Positions 9,953 through 18,894 of a stretch of 64,000 nucleotides of DNA are shown here, in pieces. The stretch comes from an uncultured Collinsella sp. (GTDB taxonomy: Bacteria; Actinomycetota; Coriobacteriia; Coriobacteriales; Coriobacteriaceae). Numbering within the stretch: the first letter of the stretch is position 1; each line of letters begins with the position of its first letter. A model generated the notes under the pieces. The model searched no databases, was not told where the DNA came from, and saw nothing but the letters and a program-made list of their open reading frames with translations. A program made the position numbers and the translations under genes. The stretch is from assembly GCA_900541055.1 (NCBI GenBank), contig UQHZ01000009.1, positions 15,901 to 79,900 of the forward strand, written 5' to 3'.

Positions 9953-10801
9953 CTACACCGCAATGGGAATGTTCTTGACCTGCGGGCCGTGCTCATAGCC
10001 CTCGACGATCAGGTCATCGGTCGTAAACGCATAGAAGTCATGCACATCGGGGTTGAGCGTTACCTTGGGTGCCGCAAACTGCGGACGCTCGATAAGTTCG
10101 CGGACAATATCGACATGACGGTCGTAGATATGGGCGTCGGCGATCACATGCAGCAGCTCGCCGGGAATCATATCGATCGACTGCGCAACCATCATCAGCA
10201 AGATGGCGTACTGGCACACATTCCAGTTGTTCGCGGCCAAAATGTCCTGGCTGCGCTGGTTGAGAATCATGTTGAGCGTCGGCTTGTCGTCCTGCGGGCG
10301 CTGCGTGACGTTATAGGTCACGCTGTACGCGCACGGATACAGGTGCATCTCGGACAGGTCGCTAAACACATACGTGTTGGTCATGATGCGGCGACTGTAC
10401 GGTGTGTGCTTAAGATCGTACAGCACTCGGTCCATCTGGTCGAAATCGCCCTCGGCATAATGGCTCTTCTGGCCAATCTGGTACCCGTAGGCCTTGCCGA
10501 TGGAGCCGGTCTCGTCGGCCCACTCATCCCAAATATGGCTGTTGAGGTCATGGACGTTATTGGACTTCTTTTGATAGATCCACAAAATCTCGTCCATCGC
10601 AGACTTAAGCGCCGTGCGGCGCAGGGTGAGCGCAGGGAACTCCTCGCGCAGGTCGTAGCGCGCCGTAACGCCAAAGTTTTTAATGGTATAGGCAGGGGTG
10701 CCGTCCTCCCACACCGGACGGACCTTTTGGCCCTCGGTGGTGGTGCCATGGTCCAGAATGTCGCGGCACATGGATACAAACTGTTGATCAGCTTTGCTCA
10801 T
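9953..10801 (-). CDS. thyA: Thymidylate synthase, divergent active-site form
   Basis: Makes dTMP from dUMP using methylene-tetrahydrofolate. The 282-residue protein has the family's NQRSQDILAANNWN segment (dUMP phosphate/base site), the HIYDRHV motif and the N-terminal region with R(T)E-type phosphate contacts. The catalytic cysteine lies in LYPCAYSVTYNVTQ, where the common form of the enzyme has PPCHxxxQF. The His after Cys and the QF pair are therefore replaced. The start at 10801 follows a near-consensus AGGAGGGTCA; a longer open frame upstream of it is spurious. folA follows after 9 bases, and a DUF134 gene diverges upstream. Confidence 0.93.
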   Translation of the reverse strand: MSKADQQFVSMCRDILDHGTTTEGQKVRPVWEDGTPAYTIKNFGVTARYDLREEFPALTLRRTALKSAMDEILWIYQKKSNNVHDLNSHIWDEWADETGSIGKAYGYQIGQKSHYAEGDFDQMDRVLYDLKHTPYSRRIMTNTYVFSDLSEMHLYPCAYSVTYNVTQRPQDDKPTLNMILNQRSQDILAANNWNVCQYAILLMMVAQSIDMIPGELLHVIADAHIYDRHVDIVRELIERPQFAAPKVTLNPDVHDFYAFTTDDLIVEGYEHGPQVKNIPIAV

Positions 10802-10887
10802 TGACCCTCCTGTCAGTCGCCTACAAGCGAGATTCATTGTAGCCCAGGCGCACGCGGCCCCACAGCCCAAACATAAGCCCTCATTTT

Positions 10888-10954
10888 CTGACATATGCCA
10901 GAAATTCCTTGCGCAAATCCGCACGTTCGCTATTCTATTGTTGACATATGTCAG
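10888..10954 (+). promoter_or_regulatory. Promoter flanked by two palindromic operators, DUF134-NifX gene
   Basis: TTGCGC (10909-10914) and TATTCT (10931-10936), 16 bases apart, form a good promoter. It is bracketed by CTGACATATGCCAG (10888-10901) and TTGACATATGTCAG (10941-10954). The second contains the perfect 12-base palindrome TGACATATGTCA; the first differs by one base. Their centres are 53 bases apart, about five helical turns. The arrangement suggests binding of a dimeric regulator, plausibly the helix-turn-helix of the downstream product itself, with autoregulation. The site also lies upstream of divergent thyA. Confidence 0.7.
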
Positions 10955-10967
10955 ATTTGGAGAGTGT

Positions 10968-11732
10968 ATGGCAGGAAGACGAGAAAAATTACGCCGCGTT
11001 GGGATCATCCCCGAATACCGCGGCTTTACCCCCGACGGCCTTGCCAGTGGAGACGCCATCGACATGACGATCGACGAACTCGAGGTGCTGCGCCTGTGCG
11101 ACCTGGAAGGCCTTAACCAAGAGGCAGTCGCACAGCAGATGGGCATCGCGCGCGCCACGGTGGCGGCTATTTGCAGCCGAGCACATCGTAAGGTGGCAAA
11201 CGCGCTGGTCAATGGACGGGCGCTCAGTATCGAGGGCGGCAATATCGCATACTCCCCCATCACCACGACGACGGCCGCATGGCCAGCAAAGGAGGTCGGC
11301 ACCATGAGGGTGGCAACAACGTACGACAACGGCAACATCTTTATGCACTTTGGCCGCAGCGAGCAGCTCAAGATCTACGACATCCAGGATGGCAAGGTGC
11401 TCAACGAGCAGGTCGTAGGCACCGGTGGCACCGGCCACGGCGCCTTGGCGGGCCTGCTTGCCAACGGTGGCGTTGACACGCTCATTTGCGGCGGTATCGG
11501 CGGCGGCGCTATCAACGCGCTTGCCCAAGCCGGCATCACGGTCTATGCGGGCGCCCAGGGCAGCTGCGATGCCTGCGTCGAGGCCCTCATTGCCGGCACG
11601 CTCGCACAGAACGGCGAGGCCACCTGCGACTGCCATGGACATGATCACGAGCACATCCACGAGCATGGCGAGTCCTGCGGCTGCCACGGTCACCACGACC
11701 ATGACGGGCACGAAGGCTGCGGCTGCCACTAG
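10968..11732 (+). CDS. DUF134 DNA-binding domain fused to NifX/NifB-type cofactor domain with His/Cys-rich tail
   Basis: A 254-residue three-part protein. Residues 1-90 are a DUF134 helix-turn-helix domain (MTIDELEVLRLCDLEGLNQ; recognition region around AVAQQMGIARATVAAICSRA). Residues 112-212 are a dinitrogenase iron-molybdenum cofactor (NifX/NafY-like) domain with IFMHFGRSEQLKIYD and LICGGIGGGAINAL. Residues 220-254 form a tail with 12 His and 6 Cys, suited to metal binding. Read together it looks like a metal- or cluster-responsive regulator in a genome region without nif genes. ATG at 10968 follows TTTGGAGAGTGT. Palindromic operators surround its promoter. The usual DUF134 N-terminal cysteines are absent. 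Confidence 0.85.
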   Translation: MAGRREKLRRVGIIPEYRGFTPDGLASGDAIDMTIDELEVLRLCDLEGLNQEAVAQQMGIARATVAAICSRAHRKVANALVNGRALSIEGGNIAYSPITTTTAAWPAKEVGTMRVATTYDNGNIFMHFGRSEQLKIYDIQDGKVLNEQVVGTGGTGHGALAGLLANGGVDTLICGGIGGGAINALAQAGITVYAGAQGSCDACVEALIAGTLAQNGEATCDCHGHDHEHIHEHGESCGCHGHHDHDGHEGCGCH

Positions 11733-11788
11733 CGGCAAGCACCTCGTCGAGAACGCGCTTCCACGCGTGCGACAACCAGCGAACAAAC

Positions 11789-11828
11789 GGCGAAGGCCGT
11801 CTGGAATACCATCCAGGCGGCCTTCGCC
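11789..11828. terminator. Hairpin between convergent DUF134-NifX gene and ffh
   Basis: A 17-base-pair stem (11789-11805 with 11812-11828, one T-G mismatch) and a 6-base loop, GGCGAAGGCCG..CTGGA pairing with TCCAG..CGGCCTTCGCC. It lies 56 bases after the plus-strand stop and 20 bases past the ffh stop. There is no T run on either side, so it could be a transcript-end stabiliser rather than a true intrinsic terminator. Confidence 0.6.
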
Positions 11829-11848
11829 ATACACGACTCAACTAGTCG

Positions 11849-13324
11849 TTACTTCTTGTTGCGCATCTGCGCTTCCATCTGGCGCAACAGGTCCATATCG
11901 GACTTGGGGCCGCCCGTACCCAGGCCGCCCATGCCGCCCAGACCCATAGCGTCCAAGCCAGGGATATTGGGCATGCGCATCTTCTTGCCCTTCTTACCCT
12001 TTTTGCCCTTCTTGCCGCCGGCCTGTGCCTGATTGGCCATCGTGCGCATGCGGCCCATCATCTTATTCATCTCGCCCCACTGCTTCATAAGGCTGTTGAC
12101 CTCGGTGGGGGTCACGCCGGCGCCCTTGGCAATGCGGGCACGGCGCTGGCCGTTGATGATGGAGGGACGCAGGCGCTCCTCCTTGGTCATCGACATGATG
12201 ATGGCCTCGTTCTTATCGAAGATACCTTCGTCCAGGTTGCCACCCATCTGGTTGAGCGCACGCTGGCCACCGGGGAGCATGCCCAGGATGCCCTTCATGC
12301 CGCCCATCTTCTTGACGGCCTTCATCTGGTCGAGCATGTCGTTCATGGTAAAGCCCTCGCGCAGCATACGCTCGGCAGCCTCGAGCTGCTCGGCGTCGGC
12401 CGCCTCCTGGGCCTTCTCGATGATGCCGACAACATCGCCCATGCCTAAGATGCGCTTGGCCATGCGGTCGGGATAGAACGGCTCAAGCGAATCGGGTTTC
12501 TCGCCCATGCTAACAAACTTGATAGGCTTGCCGGTCACCTGGCGCACGGAAAGAGCACCGCCGCCACGGGCGTCGCCGTCGAGCTTGGAGATGATCACGC
12601 CGTCGAAGTCGGTGCGCTCGGCGAAGGTCGAGACGACGTTGACAATATCCTGGCCGGTCATGGCATCGACAACCATCAGCACCTGATCGGGCTTGACGGC
12701 CTTCTTGATGTCCACGGCCTCCTGCATCATCTGCTCGTCGATCTGCAGGCGACCGGCGGTATCGACGATGACCACGTCGCGCAGGTGGTCAACGGCCTCC
12801 TGGATGGCGCCCTTGGCGATATCGACCGGGTGCGCGCCGTCACCGCGGAAGACCGGCACGCCGATCTCGCCGCCAAGCGTGGCCAGCTGGTCGGCAGCGG
12901 CGGGGCGGTAGACGTCGCACGCGGCGAGCAGCGGCGAGCGACCCTGCTTCTTGAGCAGATAAGCCAGCTTTACGGCCGCCGTAGTCTTACCGGAGCCCTG
13001 CAGGCCCACGAGCATGATGACATTGGGAATGCGGTTGCTAAAGACGAGCTTGCTCTCGGTGGAGCCGAGCATCTCGGTGAGCTCATCGAGTACGATCTTG
13101 ACGACGTTTTGCGCCGGCGACAGCGACTCCATGACCTCTGCGGTCATGCAGCGCTCCTTGGTCTTGGCGACGAACTCCTTGACGACCTTAAAGTTGACGT
13201 CGGCCTCGAGCAACGCCATGCGAATGTCGCGCATGGCAGAGGTGATATCGGCCTCGGTCAGCTTACCCTTGCCGCGCAGGCGGTCAAATGTGTCGTTGAG
13301 GCGATCGCTCAGAGAATCAAACAC
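11849..13324 (-). CDS. ffh: Signal recognition particle protein Ffh
   Basis: SRP54 GTPase that binds signal sequences and the SRP RNA and delivers ribosomes to FtsY. The 491-residue chain has the N domain helical bundle, then the G domain with GLQGSGKTTAAVKLA (about 107-121), DTAGRLQIDEQMM, and TKLDGDARGGGAL. The Met-rich M domain follows, with MLPGGQRALNQMGG and RIAKGAG. The C-terminus ends in a Lys/Gly-rich stretch (repeated KKGK) and a Gly/Met-rich tail. It is the last gene of a long minus-strand cluster, 10 bases after ftsY. Confidence 0.97.
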   Translation of the reverse strand: MFDSLSDRLNDTFDRLRGKGKLTEADITSAMRDIRMALLEADVNFKVVKEFVAKTKERCMTAEVMESLSPAQNVVKIVLDELTEMLGSTESKLVFSNRIPNVIMLVGLQGSGKTTAAVKLAYLLKKQGRSPLLAACDVYRPAAADQLATLGGEIGVPVFRGDGAHPVDIAKGAIQEAVDHLRDVVIVDTAGRLQIDEQMMQEAVDIKKAVKPDQVLMVVDAMTGQDIVNVVSTFAERTDFDGVIISKLDGDARGGGALSVRQVTGKPIKFVSMGEKPDSLEPFYPDRMAKRILGMGDVVGIIEKAQEAADAEQLEAAERMLREGFTMNDMLDQMKAVKKMGGMKGILGMLPGGQRALNQMGGNLDEGIFDKNEAIIMSMTKEERLRPSIINGQRRARIAKGAGVTPTEVNSLMKQWGEMNKMMGRMRTMANQAQAGGKKGKKGKKGKKMRMPNIPGLDAMGLGGMGGLGTGGPKSDMDLLRQMEAQMRNKK

Positions 13325-13334
13325 TAGTCACTCC

Positions 13335-14252
13335 TTAGTTGGACTCGCCCACCAGGGCGCGGCAGAAATCTTTGGCATTAAACTCCTGCAGGTCATCGAC
13401 CTGCTCGCCCACGCCGATGCGCAGGATGGGAAGCTTGAGCTTCTCGGCCACGGCCATGGCGATACCGCCCTTAGCCGTGCCATCGAGCTTAGTCATGATA
13501 ATACCGTCCAGGCCAAGCGCCTCGTTAAACTCGAGCGCCTGGTTGAGGCCGTTTTGGCCCGTTGCGGCATCGATCACGAGCACGACATAGACGGGCATAG
13601 GACCGGTGGCCATATTGGCGGCGCGCTTACGGGTCACATTGACCACCTTGGCAAGCTCGCGCATGAGCTCGGGGCTCGTGTGCAGACGACCGGCGGTATC
13701 GATGAGCACCAGGTCGCTGCCGCGCTTGTCGGCCTCGTCGAGCACGTCGTAGCAAACACTTGCCGGGTCGGAGCCGCGGTCGCGCTTGATGACGGGGACG
13801 CCAGCGCGCTGGCCCCACACATCGAGCTGCTCAATAGCGGCAGCACGGAAGGTGTCGGCCGAACCGATCACCACGTTCTTGCCGCGGGCGGCCATGGCGC
13901 TCGCGATCTTACCGACCGTTGTGGTCTTGCCGGCACCGTTAATGCCCACAAACAGCACGCAGCTCGGCGTATCGGAGAACGGATCGCGCTCGATGGGCAC
14001 AAAGTGCTGCTCAAGCTGCTCGGCCAGGGCGCGACGGAGTTGCGGGGCGGTCTTGAGGTTCTTCTTAGCCGCGGCATCACGCAGGTCATCGGAGACCTTT
14101 ATGGCGACCTCGGCGCCCATGTCACCCATGACGAGGGTGTCCTCCAGGTCCTCCCAAAAACCCTCGTCGACCTCGCCGCCAAAGTAAAAGACCTCGTTGA
14201 GGGCCTCGCGACTGCGCTCAAGTCCGCGCGAGAGAGCGTCAAAGAATCCCAT
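13335..14252 (-). CDS. ftsY: Signal recognition particle receptor FtsY
   Basis: Membrane-associated SRP GTPase that receives the SRP-ribosome complex. At 305 residues it has essentially only the NG domain; the acidic N-terminal A domain of the E. coli protein is absent, as in many Gram-positives. Motifs: GINGAGKTTTVGKIA (about 104-118), ADTFRAAAIEQL, DTAGRLHTSPELM and MTKLDGTAKGGIA. The ATG overlaps the smc stop by one base (TAATG), implying coupled translation. Confidence 0.97.
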   Translation of the reverse strand: MGFFDALSRGLERSREALNEVFYFGGEVDEGFWEDLEDTLVMGDMGAEVAIKVSDDLRDAAAKKNLKTAPQLRRALAEQLEQHFVPIERDPFSDTPSCVLFVGINGAGKTTTVGKIASAMAARGKNVVIGSADTFRAAAIEQLDVWGQRAGVPVIKRDRGSDPASVCYDVLDEADKRGSDLVLIDTAGRLHTSPELMRELAKVVNVTRKRAANMATGPMPVYVVLVIDAATGQNGLNQALEFNEALGLDGIIMTKLDGTAKGGIAMAVAEKLKLPILRIGVGEQVDDLQEFNAKDFCRALVGESN

Positions 14253-17200
14253 TATGCATTCACGACCTTTCCGGTTTCGCGATCGAGTTTTTGCGAGACG
14301 ACGCGACTGACGCCGTCAGCTTGCATCGAGACGCCGTAGAGAACGTCAGCGTCCTCCATAGTACGGCGCTGATGCGAGATTACCAAGAGCTGCGTATCGG
14401 AACGCAACACATCGAGGGCTCCAATGAGCTTGGACAGGTTGGCGTCATCAAGCGCCGCCTCGACCTCGTCCAGCACATAGAACGGCACCGTGCGCGTGCG
14501 GTACACGGCAAAGAGCAGGGCGAGCGCCGTCAGGCTCTTCTCGCCGCCCGACATGAGCATCATCTTGGTGATGCGCTTGCCGCGCGGCTGCGCCACGACC
14601 TCGATGCCTGTCTCGGCCGGATGCTCGGGATCGGTCATCTCCAGATGCGCCTGTCCACCCGGGAACAGCATGGCGAAGATCTCGCGGAAGTTCGCGTCGA
14701 CCTTCTCAAACGTCACCAGGAAGGCCTTCCGCATCTTGCGATCAATGGCCACCGTGATCTTGGTGAGCGCCTTGCGCGCGCTCTCCAGATCGGCCAGCTG
14801 CTCCTCGATGTAGTCGGCGCGGCGCTTGAGCTGCTCGTACTCCTCCATGGCAACTTGGTTAACGGGACCAAGGTTGTTGATCTGGCGCACAAGCTGGTTG
14901 AGCTCGCGCTCGGCGGCGTCGCGGTCGGTGGGAGCCGGAAGCATGAGCGCTTCCTCGAGCACCGTGGTGCCATCGGCGGTAATGGCCTTAATGGCAGCCT
15001 CTACCTGCACCTCGAGCTTGCCACGCGCGACCTTGAACTCGTTTTGCGTGGCAGAGGCGGTATCGACCCGCTCCTTAGCGCGGGCAACCTCCGCCTTGGC
15101 ATCCTCGATGGTCTTCTTGAGCGAAGCGGAGTCCGCCTCCTCCAGAGAGGCCTGGTCACGCAAGCGCGCTGCCCAATCCGATGCGCGCTCCAGCAGGGCC
15201 GAATAGCGCTCGTGCATGGGGTCGACGCGCAGACGCAGCAGCTCGAGTGAGCGCGAGGCCTGGCGTGTTCCGCGGATACGACGGTCGATGCCCTCAAGAC
15301 GATGCTCCAGGTCGGGCACGCGACCCTTCAGCGAACGCAGGCGCTCGCTCGTCTGGGCTAGGCGAACCTTGGCGTCGGCGAGCTTGCCGGCAGCCTCGGA
15401 ATCGTCACGGCGAACGCGGTCGAGTTCGTCGTTGGCCTCGGCAATCTGCAAGCCCAGATCGCTTGCCTGCGCGCGGGCCTCGTCACGCGAACGGGTGAGC
15501 TCATCAACCCGCGGGCGCGCAGCGCGAACGGCTTCGGAGGCCTGCTCGCGACGCTTGGAGATGCGCACGCGCTCGACCTCGGCATTGTTGGCGCTTTGCT
15601 CCAAGCGGCCGATCTCGGAGAGCAACGAGCGGCGCTCGCCCTCAAGACGGGCGATCTCGCCGGCGGCATCGTCCTCAGCGGCACGCGCCTCTTCGACGGC
15701 CACATTGGCCTCGACGACCTGATTCGACACATGCTCAAAGATGGCAGCCAGATCGGGCTCCAGGCCCTCGAGCTCACGGATGCGGCGCTTGCGCTCCAAG
15801 GCACCCGACACCTCGCCAGCATCGAGCCCCACGCGCACCAGGCCGCCGCAGGCGACGCGGGCGCCATCGGGGGTAACATAAGTCACGCCGTCAACGACCG
15901 GCGCCGACAGCGCGGCAGCAAGATCGTCCACTACGTAATAGCCGCCGAGCAGCGCCTCGACGACGGGTCCGTAGCCTGCGCGCACGGACAGACGATCAAC
16001 CAGACGGGTACCGGCAGCGCCCTCGGCGGCAGCAGAGCCACTCACGCCGCGCGCCACCAGCAGCGCCTCACCCGAGGCCTTCTTTTGGTCCAGAGCCGCA
16101 CGACCGGCACGCTCAAGCGTGGCGGCGTCATCAAACAGCAGCGCATCGATATCGCCGGCGAGCAATTGCTCAACCAGGCCCTCAAGCTCGCGCGGGGCCT
16201 CCAGCACGTCGCCCAGACGACCCAAGACATCGTCGCCCAGCGCACCCACCAGACGGCTCACGAGCGGCGAGCTGTCGGCCATGCGGGCATCGAGTTTCTT
16301 TTGGCTGGCAAGCTCCGAGCGCACCTCGGATAACTTGTTGCGTGCCTCGCTCTCGCGGGCACGCAGGTCCTTCAGGGCCGCGCGTGCCGTCTCGGTGGCC
16401 TCACGCGCATCGACCTGAGCCTGGCGCGCTTCCTCAAGAGCGCCCTCAAGCTCCTCGGCGCGGTCACGACGGCTCTCGAGCGAGGCCGTGACCTCCTCGA
16501 GCTGCTCGTCAATCTGCTCCAGGCGCGAGGCGTACATGTTGTCCTCGACCTCGGCGTTGCTCAAAGAGTCCTTCACCTTAGCGAGCTCGAGCGCAGCGTT
16601 ATCGGCAACGCGCTGCACATCGCGCTGCTCGCGCGTAAGCTGCGAAATCTGATTGTCGAGCGCCACGCGACGCTCGTGGAGCTGGGCGGCGGCTGGACCG
16701 GCGGCGTCAACGTCGTCCTGGGCCTGCATGTGCGCACCGGTCACTTCCTCAAGCTGGGCGCGCGCATCCTCGAGCTCCTCGACAACGCGACGGCGCTGAT
16801 GCTCGGAGCTAGAGATCTGGCCGCGCATGTCGGACAGGCGCGAGACCATGTTGTGGCCCTTTTCCTCGAGCAGGCGCATATCGGAGTTAATGCGGCCGAC
16901 CACGTCTTGCATATGGCGGCGCTGCTCGCCCAGATCGCCCACAAACAGGCCCTTTTCCTCAAGCATAACCTGGAGCTTCTCGAGCTCGCGCTCCTTTTCG
17001 CCCATGCGGTACTGCGCAAGCTCCAGCTCGGCAGCGCCCTCCTTGGAGCGACTCTCCAGGTCGTTCCACTGCGACTGCAGCGAACGCAGCTCGTCAACGG
17101 CCAGCATCTGCGTAAGCTCGTTCGCGCGCGAGGACAACTCTTTGTACTTGCGCGCGCGATCGACCTGACGCTCCAGCGGTCGCAGCTGACGAGCGATTTC

Positions 17201-17788
17201 CTTATTGATGTCGCGGGCACGCGTCAGGTGCTCGTCCATCGACTTAATCTTTTTGAGCGCGCGCTCCTTGCGGCGCTTGTGCTTGGAGATGCCGGCGGCC
17301 TCCTCGATGAGGGCGCGACGCTCCTCGGGGCGGCTCTGCAAAATGGCGTCGAGCTTGCCCTGGCTGATGATGGAATGCGTATCCTTGCCCAGGCCCGAAT
17401 CGTGCAGGATGTCCTGAATGTCCATCAGGCGGCACGGACTCGAGTTGATGAGGTACTCGCTTTCGCCCGAGCGATACATACGACGGGTGATGGCAACCTC
17501 GTCAAAATCAACGGGCAGCATATGGTCCGAGTTATCGAGCACCAGCGTGACCTCGGCGACACCCACCGGCTTGCGCGCTGACGAGCCAGAGAAGATGACA
17601 TCCTCCATGGCCTGGCCGCGCAGCTGCTTGGCGCTCTGCTCGCCCAAGACCCACAGAATCGAGTCAGAGATGTTCGATTTTCCCGAGCCGTTAGGACCGA
17701 CGATGACGGTCAGGCCCGGCTCAAACGTCATATGGGCGCGGTCGGCAAACGACTTGAACCCTTTGAGCGTGAGGGACTTGAGATACAC
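14252..17788 (-). CDS. smc: Chromosome segregation protein SMC
   Basis: Condensin ATPase that organises and segregates the chromosome with ScpA/ScpB. The 1178-residue protein has Walker A GPNGSGKSN at residues 32-40, then a Q-loop region (WVLGEQSAKQLRG). Two long coiled-coil arms flank a hinge (about 500-660; LVGALGDDVLGRLGDVLEAP.. to ..GARVACGGLVRVG). The C-terminal head has LMSGGEKSLTALALLF and YVLDEVEAALDD (Walker B). It begins 10 bases after rnc and ends overlapping ftsY. The rnc-smc-ftsY order is widely conserved. Confidence 0.97.
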   Translation of the reverse strand: MYLKSLTLKGFKSFADRAHMTFEPGLTVIVGPNGSGKSNISDSILWVLGEQSAKQLRGQAMEDVIFSGSSARKPVGVAEVTLVLDNSDHMLPVDFDEVAITRRMYRSGESEYLINSSPCRLMDIQDILHDSGLGKDTHSIISQGKLDAILQSRPEERRALIEEAAGISKHKRRKERALKKIKSMDEHLTRARDINKEIARQLRPLERQVDRARKYKELSSRANELTQMLAVDELRSLQSQWNDLESRSKEGAAELELAQYRMGEKERELEKLQVMLEEKGLFVGDLGEQRRHMQDVVGRINSDMRLLEEKGHNMVSRLSDMRGQISSSEHQRRRVVEELEDARAQLEEVTGAHMQAQDDVDAAGPAAAQLHERRVALDNQISQLTREQRDVQRVADNAALELAKVKDSLSNAEVEDNMYASRLEQIDEQLEEVTASLESRRDRAEELEGALEEARQAQVDAREATETARAALKDLRARESEARNKLSEVRSELASQKKLDARMADSSPLVSRLVGALGDDVLGRLGDVLEAPRELEGLVEQLLAGDIDALLFDDAATLERAGRAALDQKKASGEALLVARGVSGSAAAEGAAGTRLVDRLSVRAGYGPVVEALLGGYYVVDDLAAALSAPVVDGVTYVTPDGARVACGGLVRVGLDAGEVSGALERKRRIRELEGLEPDLAAIFEHVSNQVVEANVAVEEARAAEDDAAGEIARLEGERRSLLSEIGRLEQSANNAEVERVRISKRREQASEAVRAARPRVDELTRSRDEARAQASDLGLQIAEANDELDRVRRDDSEAAGKLADAKVRLAQTSERLRSLKGRVPDLEHRLEGIDRRIRGTRQASRSLELLRLRVDPMHERYSALLERASDWAARLRDQASLEEADSASLKKTIEDAKAEVARAKERVDTASATQNEFKVARGKLEVQVEAAIKAITADGTTVLEEALMLPAPTDRDAAERELNQLVRQINNLGPVNQVAMEEYEQLKRRADYIEEQLADLESARKALTKITVAIDRKMRKAFLVTFEKVDANFREIFAMLFPGGQAHLEMTDPEHPAETGIEVVAQPRGKRITKMMLMSGGEKSLTALALLFAVYRTRTVPFYVLDEVEAALDDANLSKLIGALDVLRSDTQLLVISHQRRTMEDADVLYGVSMQADGVSRVVSQKLDRETGKVVNA

Positions 17789-17798
17789 GGTTCCTCGC

Positions 17799-18524
17799 TT
17801 ACACGTGCTTCTTGTTCAGAATCACGCCGTTGGTGGTGTAACCCATGCGATCGAGCGCTTCGAGCGCGGCGGCTCCCTCGGCTTCCTTCTTTGAGGAGCC
17901 GGAACCGCGACCCTGGCGAATACCATCGATCAAAACCACGGCGGTAAAGGTGGGCGCATGCGCCGGACCCTCGGAGCCAACGAGCTTGTACGCCGGAGGT
18001 TCGTGACCGTCGGCTTGCACGCACTCCTGCAAAAACGACTTGGGATTCGCAGGATGCTCGGCACGCTCGGAAGCCAAATGCGGCTTAAGCGTACGGTGAA
18101 TGAACTCCGCCGCCGCATCCCAGCCGGCATCCAGGTACAGCGCGCCCACGAGCGACTCATAGACGTTCTCGAGGGCCGAATGCAGGCCGCGAGCACCGGT
18201 ACCGGTCTCGGAGGCACCAAAGATGATGATGTCGTCGATGCCCAGCTCGTGAGAAACCTCGGACAGCGTAGCGCCCGAGACAAGCGACACCTTCAAGCGC
18301 GTGAGCTTGCCCTCGTCAAACTCCGGATAGGACTCAAACAGGGAGCGTGCGACCACAGCGCCCAAAATAGAATCGCCCAAGAACTCAAGGCGCTCATAGC
18401 TGGCAGAAACCGGCTGGCCCTCGACTGCCGAGGGATGCGTAAGCGCCGCGCGCAGCAGCACCTTATTGTTGAACTCGTGGCCCAGGATTTCCTGGGCGCG
18501 CGTAAGTCGTTCGGATAAAGCCAA
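17799..18524 (-). CDS. rnc: Ribonuclease III
   Basis: Double-strand RNA endonuclease for rRNA and mRNA processing. The 241-residue protein has the catalytic signature ERLEFLGDSILG (about 44-55) and the second acidic motif ENVYESLVGALYLDAG (about 115-130) supplying the metal-binding Asp/Glu. A C-terminal dsRNA-binding domain (PKSFLQECVQADG.. to ..GSSKKEAEGAAALEAL) follows. It starts three bases after the acpP stop and leads directly into smc. Confidence 0.96.
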   Translation of the reverse strand: MALSERLTRAQEILGHEFNNKVLLRAALTHPSAVEGQPVSASYERLEFLGDSILGAVVARSLFESYPEFDEGKLTRLKVSLVSGATLSEVSHELGIDDIIIFGASETGTGARGLHSALENVYESLVGALYLDAGWDAAAEFIHRTLKPHLASERAEHPANPKSFLQECVQADGHEPPAYKLVGSEGPAHAPTFTAVVLIDGIRQGRGSGSSKKEAEGAAALEALDRMGYTTNGVILNKKHV

Positions 18525-18527
18525 GAC

Positions 18528-18770
18528 TTAGGCCTCCTTGGCGTTTTCGATCGCGTCGACGGCGTCGGCGACAGAGTTGAGCGAGAGCAGAGTCTCGTCA
18601 TCGATCTCGAGGTTGAATTCGTCCTCGATAGCCGTAACCAGTTGCAGGCGCTCGAGCGAGTTGGCATCGAGGTCGTCAAAGGTGGTCTCCTCGCTAATTT
18701 CGGCAACATCGACGCCCAGAACGTCAGCAGCGACCTCGGCGATCTTGTCGAAGATTTCGGAGCGGTCCAT
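18528..18770 (-). CDS. acpP: Acyl carrier protein
   Basis: An 80-residue acidic carrier of fatty-acyl chains, attached through 4'-phosphopantetheine. The attachment serine is in DLDANSLERLQLV (about residue 38). The usual DSL triplet is NSL here, because the residue before Ser is Asn. The acidic helix II (VTAIEDEFNLEIDDE) is typical. The ATG at 18770 follows AGAGGAAGCGCT; a longer upstream frame is not supported. It sits between plsX and rnc, the usual fatty-acid/phospholipid context. Confidence 0.95.
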   Translation of the reverse strand: MDRSEIFDKIAEVAADVLGVDVAEISEETTFDDLDANSLERLQLVTAIEDEFNLEIDDETLLSLNSVADAVDAIENAKEA

Positions 18771-18807
18771 AGCGCTTCCTCTCATAGTGCATGAATACCA
18801 AAAGAAT

Positions 18808-18827
18808 GGTACCGCCCGGGCGGTACC
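18808..18827 (-). terminator. 20-base perfect palindrome between plsX and acpP
   Basis: GGTACCGCCCGGGCGGTACC, a loopless 10+10 palindrome 38 bases upstream of acpP and 67 bases past the plsX stop. On the minus strand it is followed by ATTCTTTTGG. It may be an attenuating terminator or RNA processing hairpin that sets acpP apart from plsX, or an operator. The sequence does not decide between these. Confidence 0.45.
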
Positions 18828-18894
18828 AAGACACGGTTCTGATTCTACCCCACGACGTGCACCGCGAAGCACATAACAGCGCTCTAACTCGCTC

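Noticed and set aside
10802..11371. A 190-codon N-terminal extension of thyA
   Set aside because: The extension runs through the divergent promoter region and across the DUF134 gene on the other strand. The ATG at 10801 has an excellent ribosome binding site and gives the normal ThyA length.
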